A stretch of DNA of 64,000 nt from Sesamum alatum. Lineage: Eukaryota > Streptophyta > Magnoliopsida > Lamiales > Pedaliaceae. The stretch spans positions 9,405,395-9,469,394 of the forward strand of contig JACGWO010000004.1 in NCBI GenBank assembly GCA_034509735.1, in the 5' to 3' direction. Of the stretch, positions 1 to 11,372 are shown in pieces. Positions within the stretch are counted from its first letter, which is position 1. Every line of letters starts with the position of its first letter. The position numbers and the translations under genes were made by a program. The notes below the pieces were generated by a model. It saw only the letters and a list, made by a program, of their open reading frames with translations, was not told the origin of the DNA and did not search any database.

Positions 1-216
1 TCGAATTTTCTTACAGTCAAAATTTTATTTGCTGTAGGAATGGGTCTTCCTTTCCTAATGGTAGTTTTGACCATTTTTCAGCAGTAGAATCCCCTCATAT
101 TGCTAATGTTCCACGTACGAGGGACCCTTTTCCCCTTCATAGTTGCGAGTACTTAGGTCCCTTCTCTTATGATTTTCTTGAGCTGATACGGCCCTTCCCA
201 CTTGGGATCTAATTTA
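1..216 (-). pseudogene. Ty3 (Tat-type) integrase C-terminal end, broken
   Basis: On the minus strand this reads as the extreme C-terminus of a Ty3 integrase. The motif DPKWEGPY is encoded near 187-213, and about 20 codons later comes a PRTWN-type segment typical of the pol end in Tat-lineage elements. One in-frame stop lies between the two. The rest of the integrase lies beyond the solo LTR at 217-2492, so this is the downstream half of an interrupted gene. The 3' LTR of the element would lie left of the window. Confidence 0.75.
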
Positions 217-2492
217 TGATAGAATAGGTGACCGTCAAGCCAATTGATTGGCTCTTTGTGAACTATTCCAGACAATCTTTTTCAATAATATGTTAATTTA
301 AGAAATGTTCTTTATCCATCTTCTCATATGCTTTAAACATTATATTTATATGAGCATTTGGTTGAAGCCCTTAGATCAATTATGCTACAGGGTTGGCTCG
401 CGCATATGATGGCGACCATGAAACCAACCTCTATGGTTTGATCTAAACTATTCCAAGTCGATAAATCGGTTGAGACAGGGCATCGAACATTCCTTAAAGA
501 CTTGCACTAAGTGATGCGTTCATATGATGAATGTCGAGTTTCATAGACAGAGACGTATGACGTCTGCGCACCTTAGTGGGTGCTTGATAAAGAGTTATCA
601 AGTTCACTGAATTGACTCGCAGGAGTTGTCATACGGAAGCCCTATATGGCATGATCGGTATGACTAGAAATCCTAGGCTACGATAGTGCACTAACTAGTC
701 CTTAGACTTGAGGTTCCACAGTAACCTTGTGCATAGGACGGCTATGACTTGATCATGTCCAATGTGATCTCAGGTTTCATCCTGGATCACTATACAGTCA
801 TGTTTCAGACATAGTTGAAGCATGCATGGAGGTTGGTGAGTTCCAAGATAGGATCTACTACTTATCATGAGACGATAAAAAACCTCCTATGTTCTCTACA
901 TTATGCGTTCCTCGAAGCCCATGGCCATGGTTGTTGATCAAATAGGAGAAAGGGTTTTTCCTATATTGATAAATTGGCAGCATAATTTGAAGAGTTGATG
1001 CATAGACATCAAAGTCGATAATGGGAACCGGTAACTAATTCGATGCCCTAGACTTTGATCGGGAGATTAGTAGCTGAGGGACCATATCTGCATGGTATGC
1101 GTAGCTCACAGGTTCAGGCAATAATTCACCTATTCTCTAGTGCCATTGACCATTGCTAGATGGCCACCCATGGTGACGGGTACCCTCCAACTAAGGAGTT
1201 AATTGAGGATGATTAATTATGATAAGATCTAATTAATCTAATGCAAGTAAGTTGCTATTAAATTGTATATATGATACAAGCCCAAGTCTAGCTGAGTAGT
1301 GAACCTAAAGGGTCACACATAAATCCATGATGGAATTATTGGAATTAATTTATAGAATTAATTATAAAGAATAAATCAATTAATTTGAGGAGTTTAATTA
1401 ATTGATTGAAATGATTTATGAAATCATTTCATGGGAATATTAAATAATATGATTATTTAATTGGGAGTCTAAATTCACAAGCATTAATTTGATTAAGTAA
1501 GACTTGTGATAGATTAATTAAGATTAATCTATTTGAGCTTGAAAATCAATTAATTAGATTAATTAATTTGGGCTTATATTTAATTAAAAAATTAAATATC
1601 ATGGGCTAAATAATTAGTTGGAAATTAATTAAAATTGGACTTAGTCCAATTGAGAATTAAGATAAAGCCCAAGACCTTAACACAAGCCCACAAGCCCACA
1701 AGACAAGATTCATTGAACATAGACATGACTTGTTTTCATCTTTAGATGAAGAAGAAAATATGAGTCATGCTAAAGCTTGTCTATAAAGAAGACAAGTGTA
1801 AAAGGAGAAAAGATGAGTCATGCTAGAACTTGTCTATGAAGAAGACAAGTATTATCTAAGAGCAAGACAAAAGGGCTTGTCTACATTCATTGTATCTAGT
1901 ACAAAGAAATGCCTATAAAAAGGGGTACAAAGCAAGAGATTCAAATACCATATTTTTACATAAAAAGATACAAAAACTCTTGCTTTCCTTTTGCTCTCTA
2001 GCTTTTAGACTTTCTCTCCTTCAAAGCTAGAAAGTCTAGCTTTCACTTTAGCATTGTCTTATGTTCATTTCTCATCTCCAAAAGAGAAGAATTCCCTTGA
2101 TTTCTCCATACATCAATAGTTGATCTACCTTAAATCCTCCAATACCTACTAGCATAGGTTTGAGGGTGATTCCATCATAGATGGTGTGGACTAGCTTTAG
2201 AAGGAAGACACTTGTGTTCCTACCGTGAACAACGATTAAAAGCGGTTCCGTTTGACATTCCACCATTTTTAAGGTAAGGTCGTTCTTGAGAAAGTTCAAG
2301 TAACCAACATCAACCAGAGAGCAAGAAAGGTTGGTTTCTCTTAACCATTCAATTAACATCCTTTTATGCATGAGATCCACATCGTAATAGCAACGAGACG
2401 GGCAATTTGATCGCTAATTATAATATTGTTTCCTGATAAAGAATTTAATTTTCGTTATCGTTTAACGTATCGGGGCTTATACGAATCTAACA
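217..2492 (+). mobile_element. Solo LTR (2276 bp), inserted in the Tat-type Ty3 element
   Basis: The ends are TGATAG and CTAACA, a near-perfect terminal inverted pair. The flanks are ATTTA (212-216) and ATTTT (2493-2497), a 5-bp target duplication with one mismatch. The whole stretch matches 60767-63020 in the same orientation, and that copy is followed by a primer binding site, so this is an LTR. No primer site, coding region or second LTR accompanies it here, so it is a solo LTR left by recombination between two LTRs. The integrase frame on either side joins when the LTR and one duplication copy are discounted. Confidence 0.88.
1761..1923 (+). promoter_or_regulatory. LTR promoter: two TGAGTCA repeats and a TATA box
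   Basis: TGAGTCA occurs at 1761-1767 and 1814-1820, each followed by a similar stretch containing CTTGTC and GACAAG. TATAAAAAGG follows at 1914-1923. The same arrangement is in the other LTR at 62291-62450. TGAGTCA is the core bound by GCN4/AP-1 class bZIP factors. Activity is inferred from conservation between copies, not shown. Confidence 0.55.
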
Positions 2493-3680
2493 ATTTTCCC
2501 ACCACTCTTTGGACTTCGACTCTCCTGAACACTAAGTCTCATACTTGTAAGACTCTTTCTTTTACCAAAATGATATAACAACGTATTATCCTTCTTTTAT
2601 AATTTTCGGCTTTATTCAGGCAGCTCCTCGTATTTCTTCTATGGCATCAAGCTTGTATCGTCTGTTTTCCTTGTTCGTCCCTTCCTCGTATCGGAGGATT
2701 CGATTCGTAAGCTCCTTTCTTTCAGCTAGGATAACTACCTCCGACCCGTAGGTTAGCAAGAAAGGTGTTTCCCCAATGCTTGACTGTGGGGTAGTTCGGT
2801 ATGCCAGAGTACTCCCGGGATTTCACTGACCCTCTAGTTTTGGCTTTTCCTAGCTTACTTTTTAGGGTTTGAAGCAGAATCCAATTGATGACCCTGATCT
2901 AGCCATTGGCTTTTTTGGGTTGCCCACCGAGGTATATACTTTCTTGATTTTCTCGTCCTGACACCATTGTTGGAATTTTCTCCCTTGAAACTATGTGCCA
3001 TTATCTGTGGTAATCTTTTGAGGCATCCCGAATCGGCACACTAAATTCTTCCATACAAACTTGATGACTTCAACTTCAGATATTCGAGCTAATGTTTCAG
3101 CTTCCACCCATTTGGTGAAGTGATCAACTGCCATGATTAGGAATTTCTTTTGTCCTTGCGTGGGCAGGAAGGGTCCTACGAGATCCATTCCCCAATATCC
3201 AGAGGACAAGCAATCAAAGCTAACCCCACATTTTTACTCCAAGCACATGTGCTATGCTTTCGTGTATTTGGCAATTTTCACATTTTCACCACTTGCATAG
3301 TGTCTCTGTGTATGGTGGGCCAGAAATATGCATTCCTCATTATCTTTAACTCTAGGGTGCGTCCCTCCGTGTGATTCCCACAACTCCCCTCATGTATTTC
3401 TTTCATCGCACGTAGGCCTTCTTTTGGGTCCAAACATCATAGTGCCGGCAGGACAAACGATTTCTTAAAGAGACATCCTTCTTCGAAAAGGAATCTTCCC
3501 ATTATCTTTTTTATCCTCTGATCTTCTTATGTGTCATCTGGTAGCTTCTCAGTCTCCAGGTAGTCCCTGATACAGTCCATCCAAGAAGCGAGGTCAGCAT
3601 GAAAAATTTGCCGCACTATCTATGGATTTTTAGTAATGTGACTTAGGTCGTGCCTACCTCATCTATTTCGCTTCCCATTC
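2493..3680 (-). pseudogene. Ty3 (Tat-type) integrase, core and flanks
   Basis: A minus-strand open stretch at 2991-3209 encodes an rve-type integrase core: the segment YWGMDLVGPF, a VDHFTKWVEA motif, and a TDNG motif at its end. The catalytic Asp of the first motif and the Asp of TDN are present. The third catalytic residue and the downstream basic region fall in 2493-2990, where stops and frameshifts break the frame. The N-terminal zinc-binding part should lie in 3210-3680 but is too decayed to read. It would integrate the element's cDNA if intact. It follows the RNase H domains, the usual Ty3 order. Confidence 0.8.
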
Positions 3681-3683
3681 GTG

Positions 3684-4067
3684 CTAAGGCATCGACTTGT
3701 GTATTTTTTGATCTTGGGATTTGGACGAGGTAGCAAGCTCTGAACCGATCCTTTCTTTCACCATTCGTAGAAGTTTTACCATTTTCTCGTCCTTGGCCTT
3801 GTATCCTCCATGGACTTGCTCGACTAGTAGCTGGGAATCACTATGTGTTTTTATCCTCCTAACCCCTAGCTCAACCACCATTTTCAGCCATGCTAGGAGG
3901 GCCTTGTATTCGACTTCATTATTGGATAGTGTATCCTTAAACTTAACAACAAAGCACATCTCCTCTCCCTCGGGGTTAGCCAACATGACCCCTCCTCCAG
4001 CTTCTTTTTCGGTGGAAGATCCATCAACATGTAGTACCCAGGTCTCTTCCAGGCCCCCCTTTCTCAC
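3684..4067 (-). pseudogene. Second (archaeal-type) RNase H of a Tat-lineage Ty3 element
   Basis: The 127-residue frame opens with WVLHVDGSS, carries LSNNEVEYKALLAWL in the middle and has HSDSQLLVEQVHG further on. These hold the Asp, Glu and Asp expected of an RNase H active site. A second RNase H placed between the ordinary RT-linked RNase H (4099-4503) and integrase is the hallmark of Tat-lineage Ty3 elements. The frame ends early, before the last conserved part, so it is probably inactive. Confidence 0.8.
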
Positions 4068-4098
4068 CCATTTTTTCTACTAAGAAGTCGGCCAAGGC

Positions 4099-4503
4099 TT
4101 AAGCTTTCGATGCCACTTGTGGTTTGGATTCCAAGTTAAATTCTTGGAGTTCGTACAACCATTTGACCATTCGTCCTCCCATGCCTCGAGTGAGAGTTTG
4201 TTTCAATAGTTGGTCGGTGAGTACAATGATGGCATGGGACAAGAAATACGGTCTCAATTTCCGTGCGGTATAGACAAGAGCCAACACGAGTTTTTCCATT
4301 CGCTCGTATTGTACTTCTGCCCCTTGTAGCATGTCGCTTGTGTAATATACCGGAAGGTGAGTCCCATTTTTATCCCACGTGAGCATTGAACTCGTGGTAT
4401 CTTGTGACAGAGCTAGGTACACATACAACTTTTCCCCTTCGTGCGGCTTGACCAAGAATGGAGGTTTCGCCAGGTAAGTGTTTAAGCTCCTGAAGGCTTC
4501 CAT
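4099..4503 (-). pseudogene. Ty3 RT-linked RNase H
   Basis: A 134-residue frame resembles the RNase H that follows RT in Ty3 polyproteins: PFLVKPHEGEKLYVYLALS at the start, PVYYTSDMLQGAEVQYERMEKLVLALV in the middle (usually YYVSK..L.GAE.RY..IEK), and a final LYELQEFNLE-like segment. It is continuous with the decayed RT just upstream on the minus strand (4504 onward). Alone it is a fragment of a broken pol gene. Confidence 0.8.
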
Positions 4504-5560
4504 ACATTTTTCACTCTATTGGAAGTTCTTTATGTTTCTCAATACTTTAAAGAACGTCAACCCCTTGTCGGCGGATCGGGAGATAAATCAGTTCAACACT
4601 ACTATTCGTCTTGTTAACTGCTGCACCTGTTTATTCGTACGAGGTTCCCTCATGTTCTGAATGGCTTCAATCTTGTCTTGGTTATCCTCTATTTCTTTTT
4701 ATGTCACTAAATACCTCAAGAACTTCCATCCTTCTACCCCGAATATGCATTTTGCGGGATCCAATTTCATCCCGTATTTTCTCAGATGCGCGAAGCACTC
4801 CTACACGTTGCCCAAGTGCTGCTCTTTGAGGCAGTTTTTGACCAGCATATCATCCATATAAACTTCCATGTTTTTCCCTATTTGCTCCGTGAAGATTTTA
4901 TTAACTAACCTCTGATAAGTGGCCCCTGCAATTTTTAACCAAAAGGGCATTACGTTATAGCAGAAGAGCCCTTTATCCGTGATGAAGTTGGGTTTTTCTT
5001 GATCACTTTATGCTAATTTGATCTGGTTATACCCTTGACAGGCGTCCAACATGCTAAGTCTTTTGCATTCGGATGTGGAGTCTACCAAGTGATCTCTATT
5101 CATGGAAATAGGTATGAAACCTAAGGGCATGTGTTATTTAAATAGTGAAGTACACACACATTCTTAATTTCCTATCCTTCTTCTGTACCAAAATTACGTT
5201 TGCGATCTACTCTGGGTACGCCAGTTCTCGTATGTGCCATGCTTTGTATTTCCTCATTTATGATACGATTCTGTTCCTGGCCAAAGTTTCTCTTTTTTTT
5301 TCTATTTTACCGGAGGGTAATCTCTTCGTACATGTAGTTGATATTCGATAACATTTGCGCTAATTCCCGGTGATTTCCCTTTTCCCCATGCGAAAACATC
5401 ATCGTTTGTATGTAGAATTTGGAGTAACTCACTCAGTTCTTCCTCGGGCAACAGCTCTCATACCTGTACTAGGTTGCTTGTATCCTTTGGATTTAAACGA
5501 ATGCTCCGTACGTTGCTTGTGGGTTTTATTTTTTCATTTCTATCTTCCTCTTTCAGTCCC
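4504..5560 (-). pseudogene. Ty3 reverse transcriptase, heavily frameshifted
   Basis: The minus strand encodes the RT catalytic box Y-M-D-D at 4849-4860, preceded by a MPF-type segment near 4925-4960 and followed by a long thumb-like stretch. Stops and frameshifts interrupt the frame every 50-80 codons, so no long ORF survives. It lies between the protease (about 5900-6200) and RNase H (4503) as expected. It would copy the element RNA into DNA if intact. Confidence 0.72.
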
Positions 5561-5898
5561 ATGGTGGAGAATTGTTTCATTGCTTAGTTTTGGCATTCTC
5601 GAGCGCATAATTAATCTCCCCTTACTTCGCCCCCGCCCACGGGAGTGGGAAATTTCACTTTTAAGCATGAGGTGGATATGACTACTTCGATAACATTCAA
5701 AGTAGGTCACCCCAATATAATTTGGTAATTCCATCATGGAGAATACACTACCAGAAATTTCGTGACACGCGTTCGCACCTGAGATTCTTCTCCAAGGGTC
5801 ATCAGCAGGGATACCTCTCCGACCATTCGTATCGTACTTCCTTCAAATCCCATCAACTTGACAACTTGGGGACTTATCAAGCTTTCCGAGCCCATTCT

Positions 5899-6199
5899 TC
5901 AAAGCGCTTCCAGGAACAGGATATCCACCAAGCTATCGCTATCCATTAGTATTCTTCTTACTTCCACATTAGATATGACGGCACTAATTACCACAATGTC
6001 TTCATGAGGGAATGTCACTCCACGTCGATCTTCTTCCGAAAACATGAGCATAACCGCCTCTCGATCGGCTTGACCTTCTGCGGAAACGCTCATAATAGGC
6101 CTCGCTGTTATATCCCCCTCGCATCATTTTCAAGCTGAACGGGTGGTCCCCCCATATCCTCCTCCTTAAATGGTGCTTAACACCCTTCGATGAGGCCAA
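5899..6199 (-). pseudogene. Ty3 retropepsin-like protease fragment
   Basis: A minus-strand frame contains FSEEDRRGVTFPHEDIVVIS followed by a retropepsin-like flap and active-site segment where the usual D-S-G-S reads D-S-D-S. The preceding segment FSxEDxRGVxxPHxD is characteristic of Tat-lineage proteases. Substitution of the active-site Gly suggests loss of function. It lies between gag (6419-7108) and RT. Confidence 0.68.
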
Positions 6200-6418
6200 A
6201 GTTCGTGTTGAGGGTTTACTTCTCGGGGCTTTATGCCATCCCCCATTTTCCTTTTTTTCGTATGATCCAGTGTCTTCTCACCATCGAACGAATTCTCTAA
6301 AGTGCCCCATGTGTATGAGTCTTTCAATTTCTTCCTTCAGATGATAGCATTCTTCGGTGATACCTTTGTCTCCTTTCGTCGTCTCTCATTTTGAGTGGCC
6401 ACCTTAAAAAATATTCGC

Positions 6419-7108
6419 CTAGGTTCGGGATATATTCAGAACAGTATACACTTGGCGACGGTGCCGGTGGTCCTTGGGTGGGTCGTTGTACCTTCTATTT
6501 TCTCTTTTTCTATCCATTCCATGTTGGTGTAAACATTTTACTCTTCGTGACTCCTCGATGAGAATAAATTTCTCTGCTCTGGCTAGAAGTTCTTCCGAAC
6601 TAGTGGGAGGCTCCCCAATCAGTGAATCGGCCAAGCCCCCACTCCTTAATCCCTGGGCGATTATGCCTAACAGCAACTCCAGACGTACGTTTGGCACGTT
6701 TAGAATTTCATTGGTGAATCTTTGTATGCAATTCCTTAAGGATTCCCCTTCTTGTTGGACTATCATGAAAAAGTGTCTGGGCGCTTTGGCATATCTTTTG
6801 TTGCCAGCAAAATGAAGAACAAACTTTCTGGCTAATTGCTCGAATTCTATGATTGATCCTGGGGTGGGCCGAGAAAACCATGTTTGGCTCCGCCCTACTA
6901 GCGTGGTCCAGAGTATTTTACACAGGAGTGTGTCGCTTGGATTGATTAAGTCCATGGCAGCTATAAGCTGATCAATGTGATACCTGGGGTCGCTTTTATC
7001 TCCCCCATAACATGCGATCTGAGGGATACGCGCGCCGACGGTCACTGGCTCATCTAATATGCTTTTCGAGAACGGACTCCCTCTTTCGGTGTTGATTTTA
7101 GGATTCAT
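6419..7108 (-). pseudogene. Ty3 (Tat-type) gag, retrotrans_gag domain
   Basis: A 229-residue frame starts MNPKINTERG and carries the retrotransposon gag core: a YGGDKSDPRYHIDQL segment near residue 35-50, then LAG/VGRSQTWFSRPTPGSI and FEQLARKFVLHF, ending near residue 190 in a basic tail. Gag would form the virus-like particle. The frame decays after about residue 215, just where it should lead to the protease, and no intact zinc knuckle is readable. This is the longest surviving frame of the element. Confidence 0.82.
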
Positions 7109-7416
7109 TTTAGCTTATAGGTCTGCAGTATCTTGTCGTAAAGCTTCTAGGCCGCAATCACCCATTGGGTCCACCCTCTCTAGTTCTTTTTTGGTGAGAG
7201 GGGATCGGTTGCTGCCCACCGGATCCCGATCTGTTGCTCCTTTCTATATAGGTTCTTGAACCTGATTTCGAGGTCTATTTCCTTGTGTCCTTTCCCATTA
7301 ATGGATGGTGGCTTTCGCTCCTCTTGCGGCGGCTTCCTCTCAGATCCGCCCGAGATCCTCCATCTTCACATTGTGAATGGGTAGATGTTTGAGGGGGTTC
7401 CCACAAGGCTCCAATT
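7109..7416 (-). other. Leader and possible primer site of the Tat-type element
   Basis: This lies between the gag start and the inner edge of the presumed 5' LTR. Beside that edge the minus strand reads TGGAGCCTTGTGGG (about 7400-7413), which starts with the TGG expected of a primer site. I cannot assign it to a particular tRNA. Open stretches upstream of the gag ATG suggest the original gag began earlier. Confidence 0.4.
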
Positions 7417-7943
7417 TGATGTGCTGGAGAATGAAATACCCTAAAATAGGTTGGTAATAGAGAGCTTATAGTGTGTTCTTTTATGTCACTTCAGTCTGCC
7501 TTCTTGGCCTCCAGAAGATAGATTTTATAGGGGGAAAACGAGCACCCTTCGTGTCGAATCTCTAGCAGCATATCTTTCTTGAGTTCCACGACCTGTGGCT
7601 TCTGCCACTAGGATTGCTCGTAGATCTTGTACGAGGAGCTAGCAGCACCTCCTATCGAACTTGGTTCACTTACCCCTCGTATTGAACTTGAATCACCCCG
7701 TATCTCGTATCAATTCTCAACCCCACTCCTCTTTAGTATCCTCTGTCGAGACTCGCATTGTCGCAAATTTTATACGAGACGTCTGCTCGTACTTCGTATC
7801 AATATCTTTAATTGAGTATCCTTCTTGGCATTCATCCCCAGACTTCCCGCTGCTGTGATCTCCGTGGAGATTTTATACGAGGCATTTCTTGTATTTCGTA
7901 TTTTTCAGTCCTTGTCAAGTGAGGTCCCTTCTTACCCATATCA
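7417..7943 (-). mobile_element. Probable 5' LTR of the Tat-type element
   Basis: The region next to the candidate primer site begins TGAT on the plus strand and can be closed by ATCA at 7943, giving an LTR of about 527 bp. It repeats the short motif TCGTAT several times. The matching 3' LTR would lie outside the window, so neither outer boundary nor a target duplication could be checked. The inner edge is better supported than the outer edge. Confidence 0.4.
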
Positions 7944-9029
7944 GTGCAACTTATGCATTTGATTGTCTTTTGACATTGACAGAAATTAAATCGAATTTCA
8001 TCATATCGTTAAAGTTGAATCCGTAACCCTTTGTATTATAATATATACTCTAAATGAGTCAAAATCCACTTACTAAAGGAAAAGAATTCGTTCCACAACC
8101 CAAAAGCTTCAAACAAGTGGTTTCTTCACTTCTACGATCACATTGTTTCTCCAAAGCTCGGCTTCAACTCATCGACACTATCCTCACTGTTCTCTCAGCC
8201 TTTGCACGTCTTTTTAAAGATATTTCTCTCGTGCCTTTGCTAGAAAATTGTGTGCATGCATGTGTAGTGGTGAAGGGGAGTTGAAGGAGGTTTTTTCCAT
8301 AACCACTAGGGTGGTAATTGGACCTAGATCCAGGAAAATTCACCCTAATCCATTCTTAATGGATCGGGTTCAGATCTAAAAAATTGGAGACCAAAACGCG
8401 TAGAAGGTCCCCCGGTAGTATTTATTTTAATAGATGTATATATATATATATATTTTAAAATTTTTGTATGTAATGATAGGTACTTGTTCAACAGTTAATG
8501 TATTGTAAACTTGTCCCACAATGCTTGATGAGGAGAAGATGAAGAAGTTGATACAGTATGTAATTAATATGAATTGTTTGGACTTTAAAATTGTTATGAT
8601 TTGTTGGGGTTGCTACAATCAATCTTATTTGTACTTAAATCTTTTTATTTTTTATTTTTTGAACTTGAATATTTCAGCTAGGGGATGGAACAATGTGAAG
8701 ATGTATAAAGGTAATTTCATCATAAAAAGATTTGTTTAACCTACAATAAGTCAACCGGTGGTAAATATCGATTTTCATTCAATTTTTTTTCTTTTTTGTT
8801 AATATAAACAAATTGGGTGAATTTTGAGTAACATAGGAACCTATTTATTTTCACATAAGCAAACTTTATAGGTACTAAATGTAATTTTTCAAACCACAAA
8901 AGATTTATATATAATTACACCAAACCTTAGGGGAAGGTGTGTAATTAACCCTTGATTTTTTTTAAAAGATGAGGGGCCAAGTCTACTCGATCAGACCCAC
9001 ATCCATAGATTTTATAGAGGAGTAGGGCA
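7944..9029. other. Intergenic, AT-rich; no supported gene
   Basis: A 76-codon open frame at 8054-8284 matches nothing I recognise and has no supporting context. A short AT microsatellite is near 8440-8455. Around 8300-8400 the sequence resembles the edge of a TIR element, but I could not find a matching end. Confidence 0.5.
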
Positions 9030-9038
9030 TAAAAATTA

Positions 9039-9450
9039 GGATAAAGTACAACTACCTCCCCTCAGGTTTGACATAATTATAAATACCCCCTGTTGTTTGA
9101 GAAATTACAAATACCCCCTTGAGGTTTGTAACCGTCTAACAAATAACCATTTCCATCCATTTTTTGGGTGAACTGACCAAAATGGCCTTATGCACTTCAC
9201 TACTTTTTATTTTTTATTTTTTTGCACTACAATGCGCATAGAGAGTTTTCTTAAGTTTTTTATGCAGAGGAGCAATAACGCAATTTGCCTCGACTGATTT
9301 TTCTATAATTTTAATAAAAAATTTAAAGGGCAAAATGGTCAATTTTAGGCCTTTGATTAAAAATTACAAACCTCATGGGAGTATTAACAAAACAGAGAAA
9401 GAGTATTTGTAATTATGTTAAATTTCAGAAAATGTAGCAGTAATTTACCC
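9039..9450. mobile_element. MULE-type MITE (412 bp)
   Basis: The left end starts GGATAAAGTACAACTACC and the right end, reverse-complemented, starts GGGTAAATTACTGCTAC, forming terminal inverted repeats. The flanks are perfect 9-bp duplications, TAAAAATTA at 9030-9038 and 9451-9459. A 9-bp duplication with these ends points to a Mutator-type non-autonomous element. It is the same family as 18555-18981 and 49048-49482. No coding capacity. Confidence 0.85.
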
Positions 9451-9594
9451 TAAAAATTAACAAGACAGGGTGGGTCCGGAGTCCATCCCATGGTCTTTCC
9501 TAATAACCACTCCCTCCAGAACAATTTCAAATTAGTGGGTTGGATCAGTCCACGAGCGAGTCATTAACCCATTTTTAACAGACATCTACAAACA

Positions 9595-10509
9595 GGCTCA
9601 GTCGATGACACCCCTTCGGGTGCCCACCCAACTTCATGGGTGCTCGATATGTGGCAAGGCTTGCTTTTTTTTTTTTTTTTTTAGTTTTATTGTAAAAGGT
9701 CTAATCCTAATATTAAGAATTTGGTCTTGGATTCTTAACAAAATTTTAATCCAAACCACTAATTTTAAGTGTATAATTTAAATTTGTTCATGGATATATA
9801 TAGATATATATATTATATTTATATCTTGCATCCATCATTTTTTTAAAAGAAAAATTGAGTTTTTTGGACTTGAAGTCTTTTTATTTTTTCTTTTCTGTAT
9901 TCCTTTTTTTCTTTTATCTTTCTAATAAAAAATTATATTAAAATATCCTGTAAGGAGTTTTTAATATATTATTGGAATTTTAGTGGAATTAGTATATAAT
10001 AACAAGAGTTTTTAACATATTAACAGAATTAATTTCAATAAATACATACAAATATACATAAACTTTTAGTGTTCTTGTGAGAATGTAGTGAAATTTATCT
10101 ACTAATATTTCAATGAATTTGTATATTAGTAATATATAAATCAAAATTCATATACAAAGAAAAAAAATGTTAGTGTGAATTGATATTACAATAAACAAAA
10201 CAAAGGAATAGTTCATATTTTAAAATTATTATTAAATTGAATTGACAATATTTTACATTTTTATTTCATTAAAAAAATTATTTTGTCAAAACACGTCAAT
10301 GAAAACAACACTTTCCTTGATTTTTTTTTCACAAATATTCTTGTGTGAGGTGGTAAAAATAAAAAGAATAAGATGAAAAAGTGAAAGATGAAAACTTAAA
10401 AATAAAAATAAATAAAAATAAAACTAACAAAAATAAGATGACCCCATCGCCATATGTCATCTATCAGTAGAATTGGGTGGGCACCCGGTGGGGTGGCATC
10501 GACCAAGCC
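9595..10509. mobile_element. TIR element with GC-rich ends (915 bp)
   Basis: The ends share an inverted repeat of about 40 bp around CGGGTGCCCACCCAA: GGCTCAGTCGATG at the left and its counterpart GGCTTGGTCGATG read from the right. Flanks CTACAAACA (9586-9594) and CCAGAAACA (10510-10518) match at 7 of 9 positions. The interior is AT-rich with no coding sequence. It is probably a non-autonomous DNA transposon of a different family from the other MITEs here. Confidence 0.65.
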
Positions 10510-10518
10510 CCAGAAACA

Positions 10519-11052
10519 AAATTACAACTAACACCCCTCGTGGCTTTAAAACTCAAAAGTTGAATTTGTATACTTTTGAGGGAATCTTTTGGGTTTATGT
10601 TTGGGTATCATCATAACCACGTGTCTTGCTGGTTCGCTTCTCCGCCCATTCCCACTTTTTTTTCAAATGCCTTTTCACACTTCAATTCTCAATAAGCTGG
10701 AAATCGTGACATTCTACACAATTGGGGTAAAGTTATTCCGCGTTACTTGTAATTTCTTTTCTTAATGGTAATTATATATATTAATATCAATATCTCAATA
10801 AATTATATAATATATCAATTCAAGAGAAAATAATATTTTTACTTCCGTAAGTTAGAATTTTTTTACTTTTAATCTCATTCATTACGAGATTAGTACTTTT
10901 GATCTTGAAATTTACAAAAATTCGTACTTTTGATCATCTTCCACTTTTCTATTTGTAGTTTAATGGCGAAACTATGTTTTGGGCACATGGCGGTTAAATT
11001 TTCTTGCCTGGAGAAAAAATTGGTGCTTTTTCAACTTAACAACACTTTGAGA
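10519..11052. other. Intergenic, nothing recognised
   Basis: AT-rich sequence with scattered phrases resembling TIR-element interiors (forms of 'actttt gatc'). No complete element, RNA gene or coding signal was found. Confidence 0.45.
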
Positions 11053-11061
11053 GATGGGGAT

Positions 11062-11372
11062 GGGAAAAATACAAGCAACTCCCCTGTGGTATTACAATGT
11101 GCAAATTACCCTTTTAAAAAATAAATAGCAATATACTCCCGTGTATTTTTTAAAATGAACTAATTTACCCCATGTATTTTTCAAAATGAAGTAATTTACC
11201 TCCCTGCCTGATGTATTTTTCAAAATGAAGCAATTTACCTCCCTAGGCAGGGAGGCCTAGGGAGGTAAATTGCTTTATTTTATAAAACACAGGTGGTAAA
11301 TTGCTATTTTTTTTATAGAGGGGTAATTTGCTCATTTGCAATATCACAGGAGAGTAAATTGCATTAAACTCG
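11062..11372. mobile_element. MULE-type MITE (311 bp)
   Basis: The interior is an inverted repeat built of AAATTACC/GGTAAATT units, with a central palindrome around CCTAGGCAGGGAGGCCTAGG. Flanks GATGGGGAT (11053-11061) and GATGGAGAT (11373-11381) match at 8 of 9. The right end reverse-complemented matches the start of the MITE at 50741, so both belong to one family. Confidence 0.75.

Noticed and set aside
2072..2380. 102-codon minus frame inside the solo LTR
   Set aside because: The matching region of the other LTR does not keep the frame, and the frame is antisense to the LTR.
8054..8284. 76-codon plus frame
   Set aside because: No recognisable domain, splice context or neighbouring support.
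8300..9580. Possible large TIR element of the TAGGGTGG...AATTGG type
   Set aside because: One edge phrase is seen, but no inverted mate or duplication could be found.
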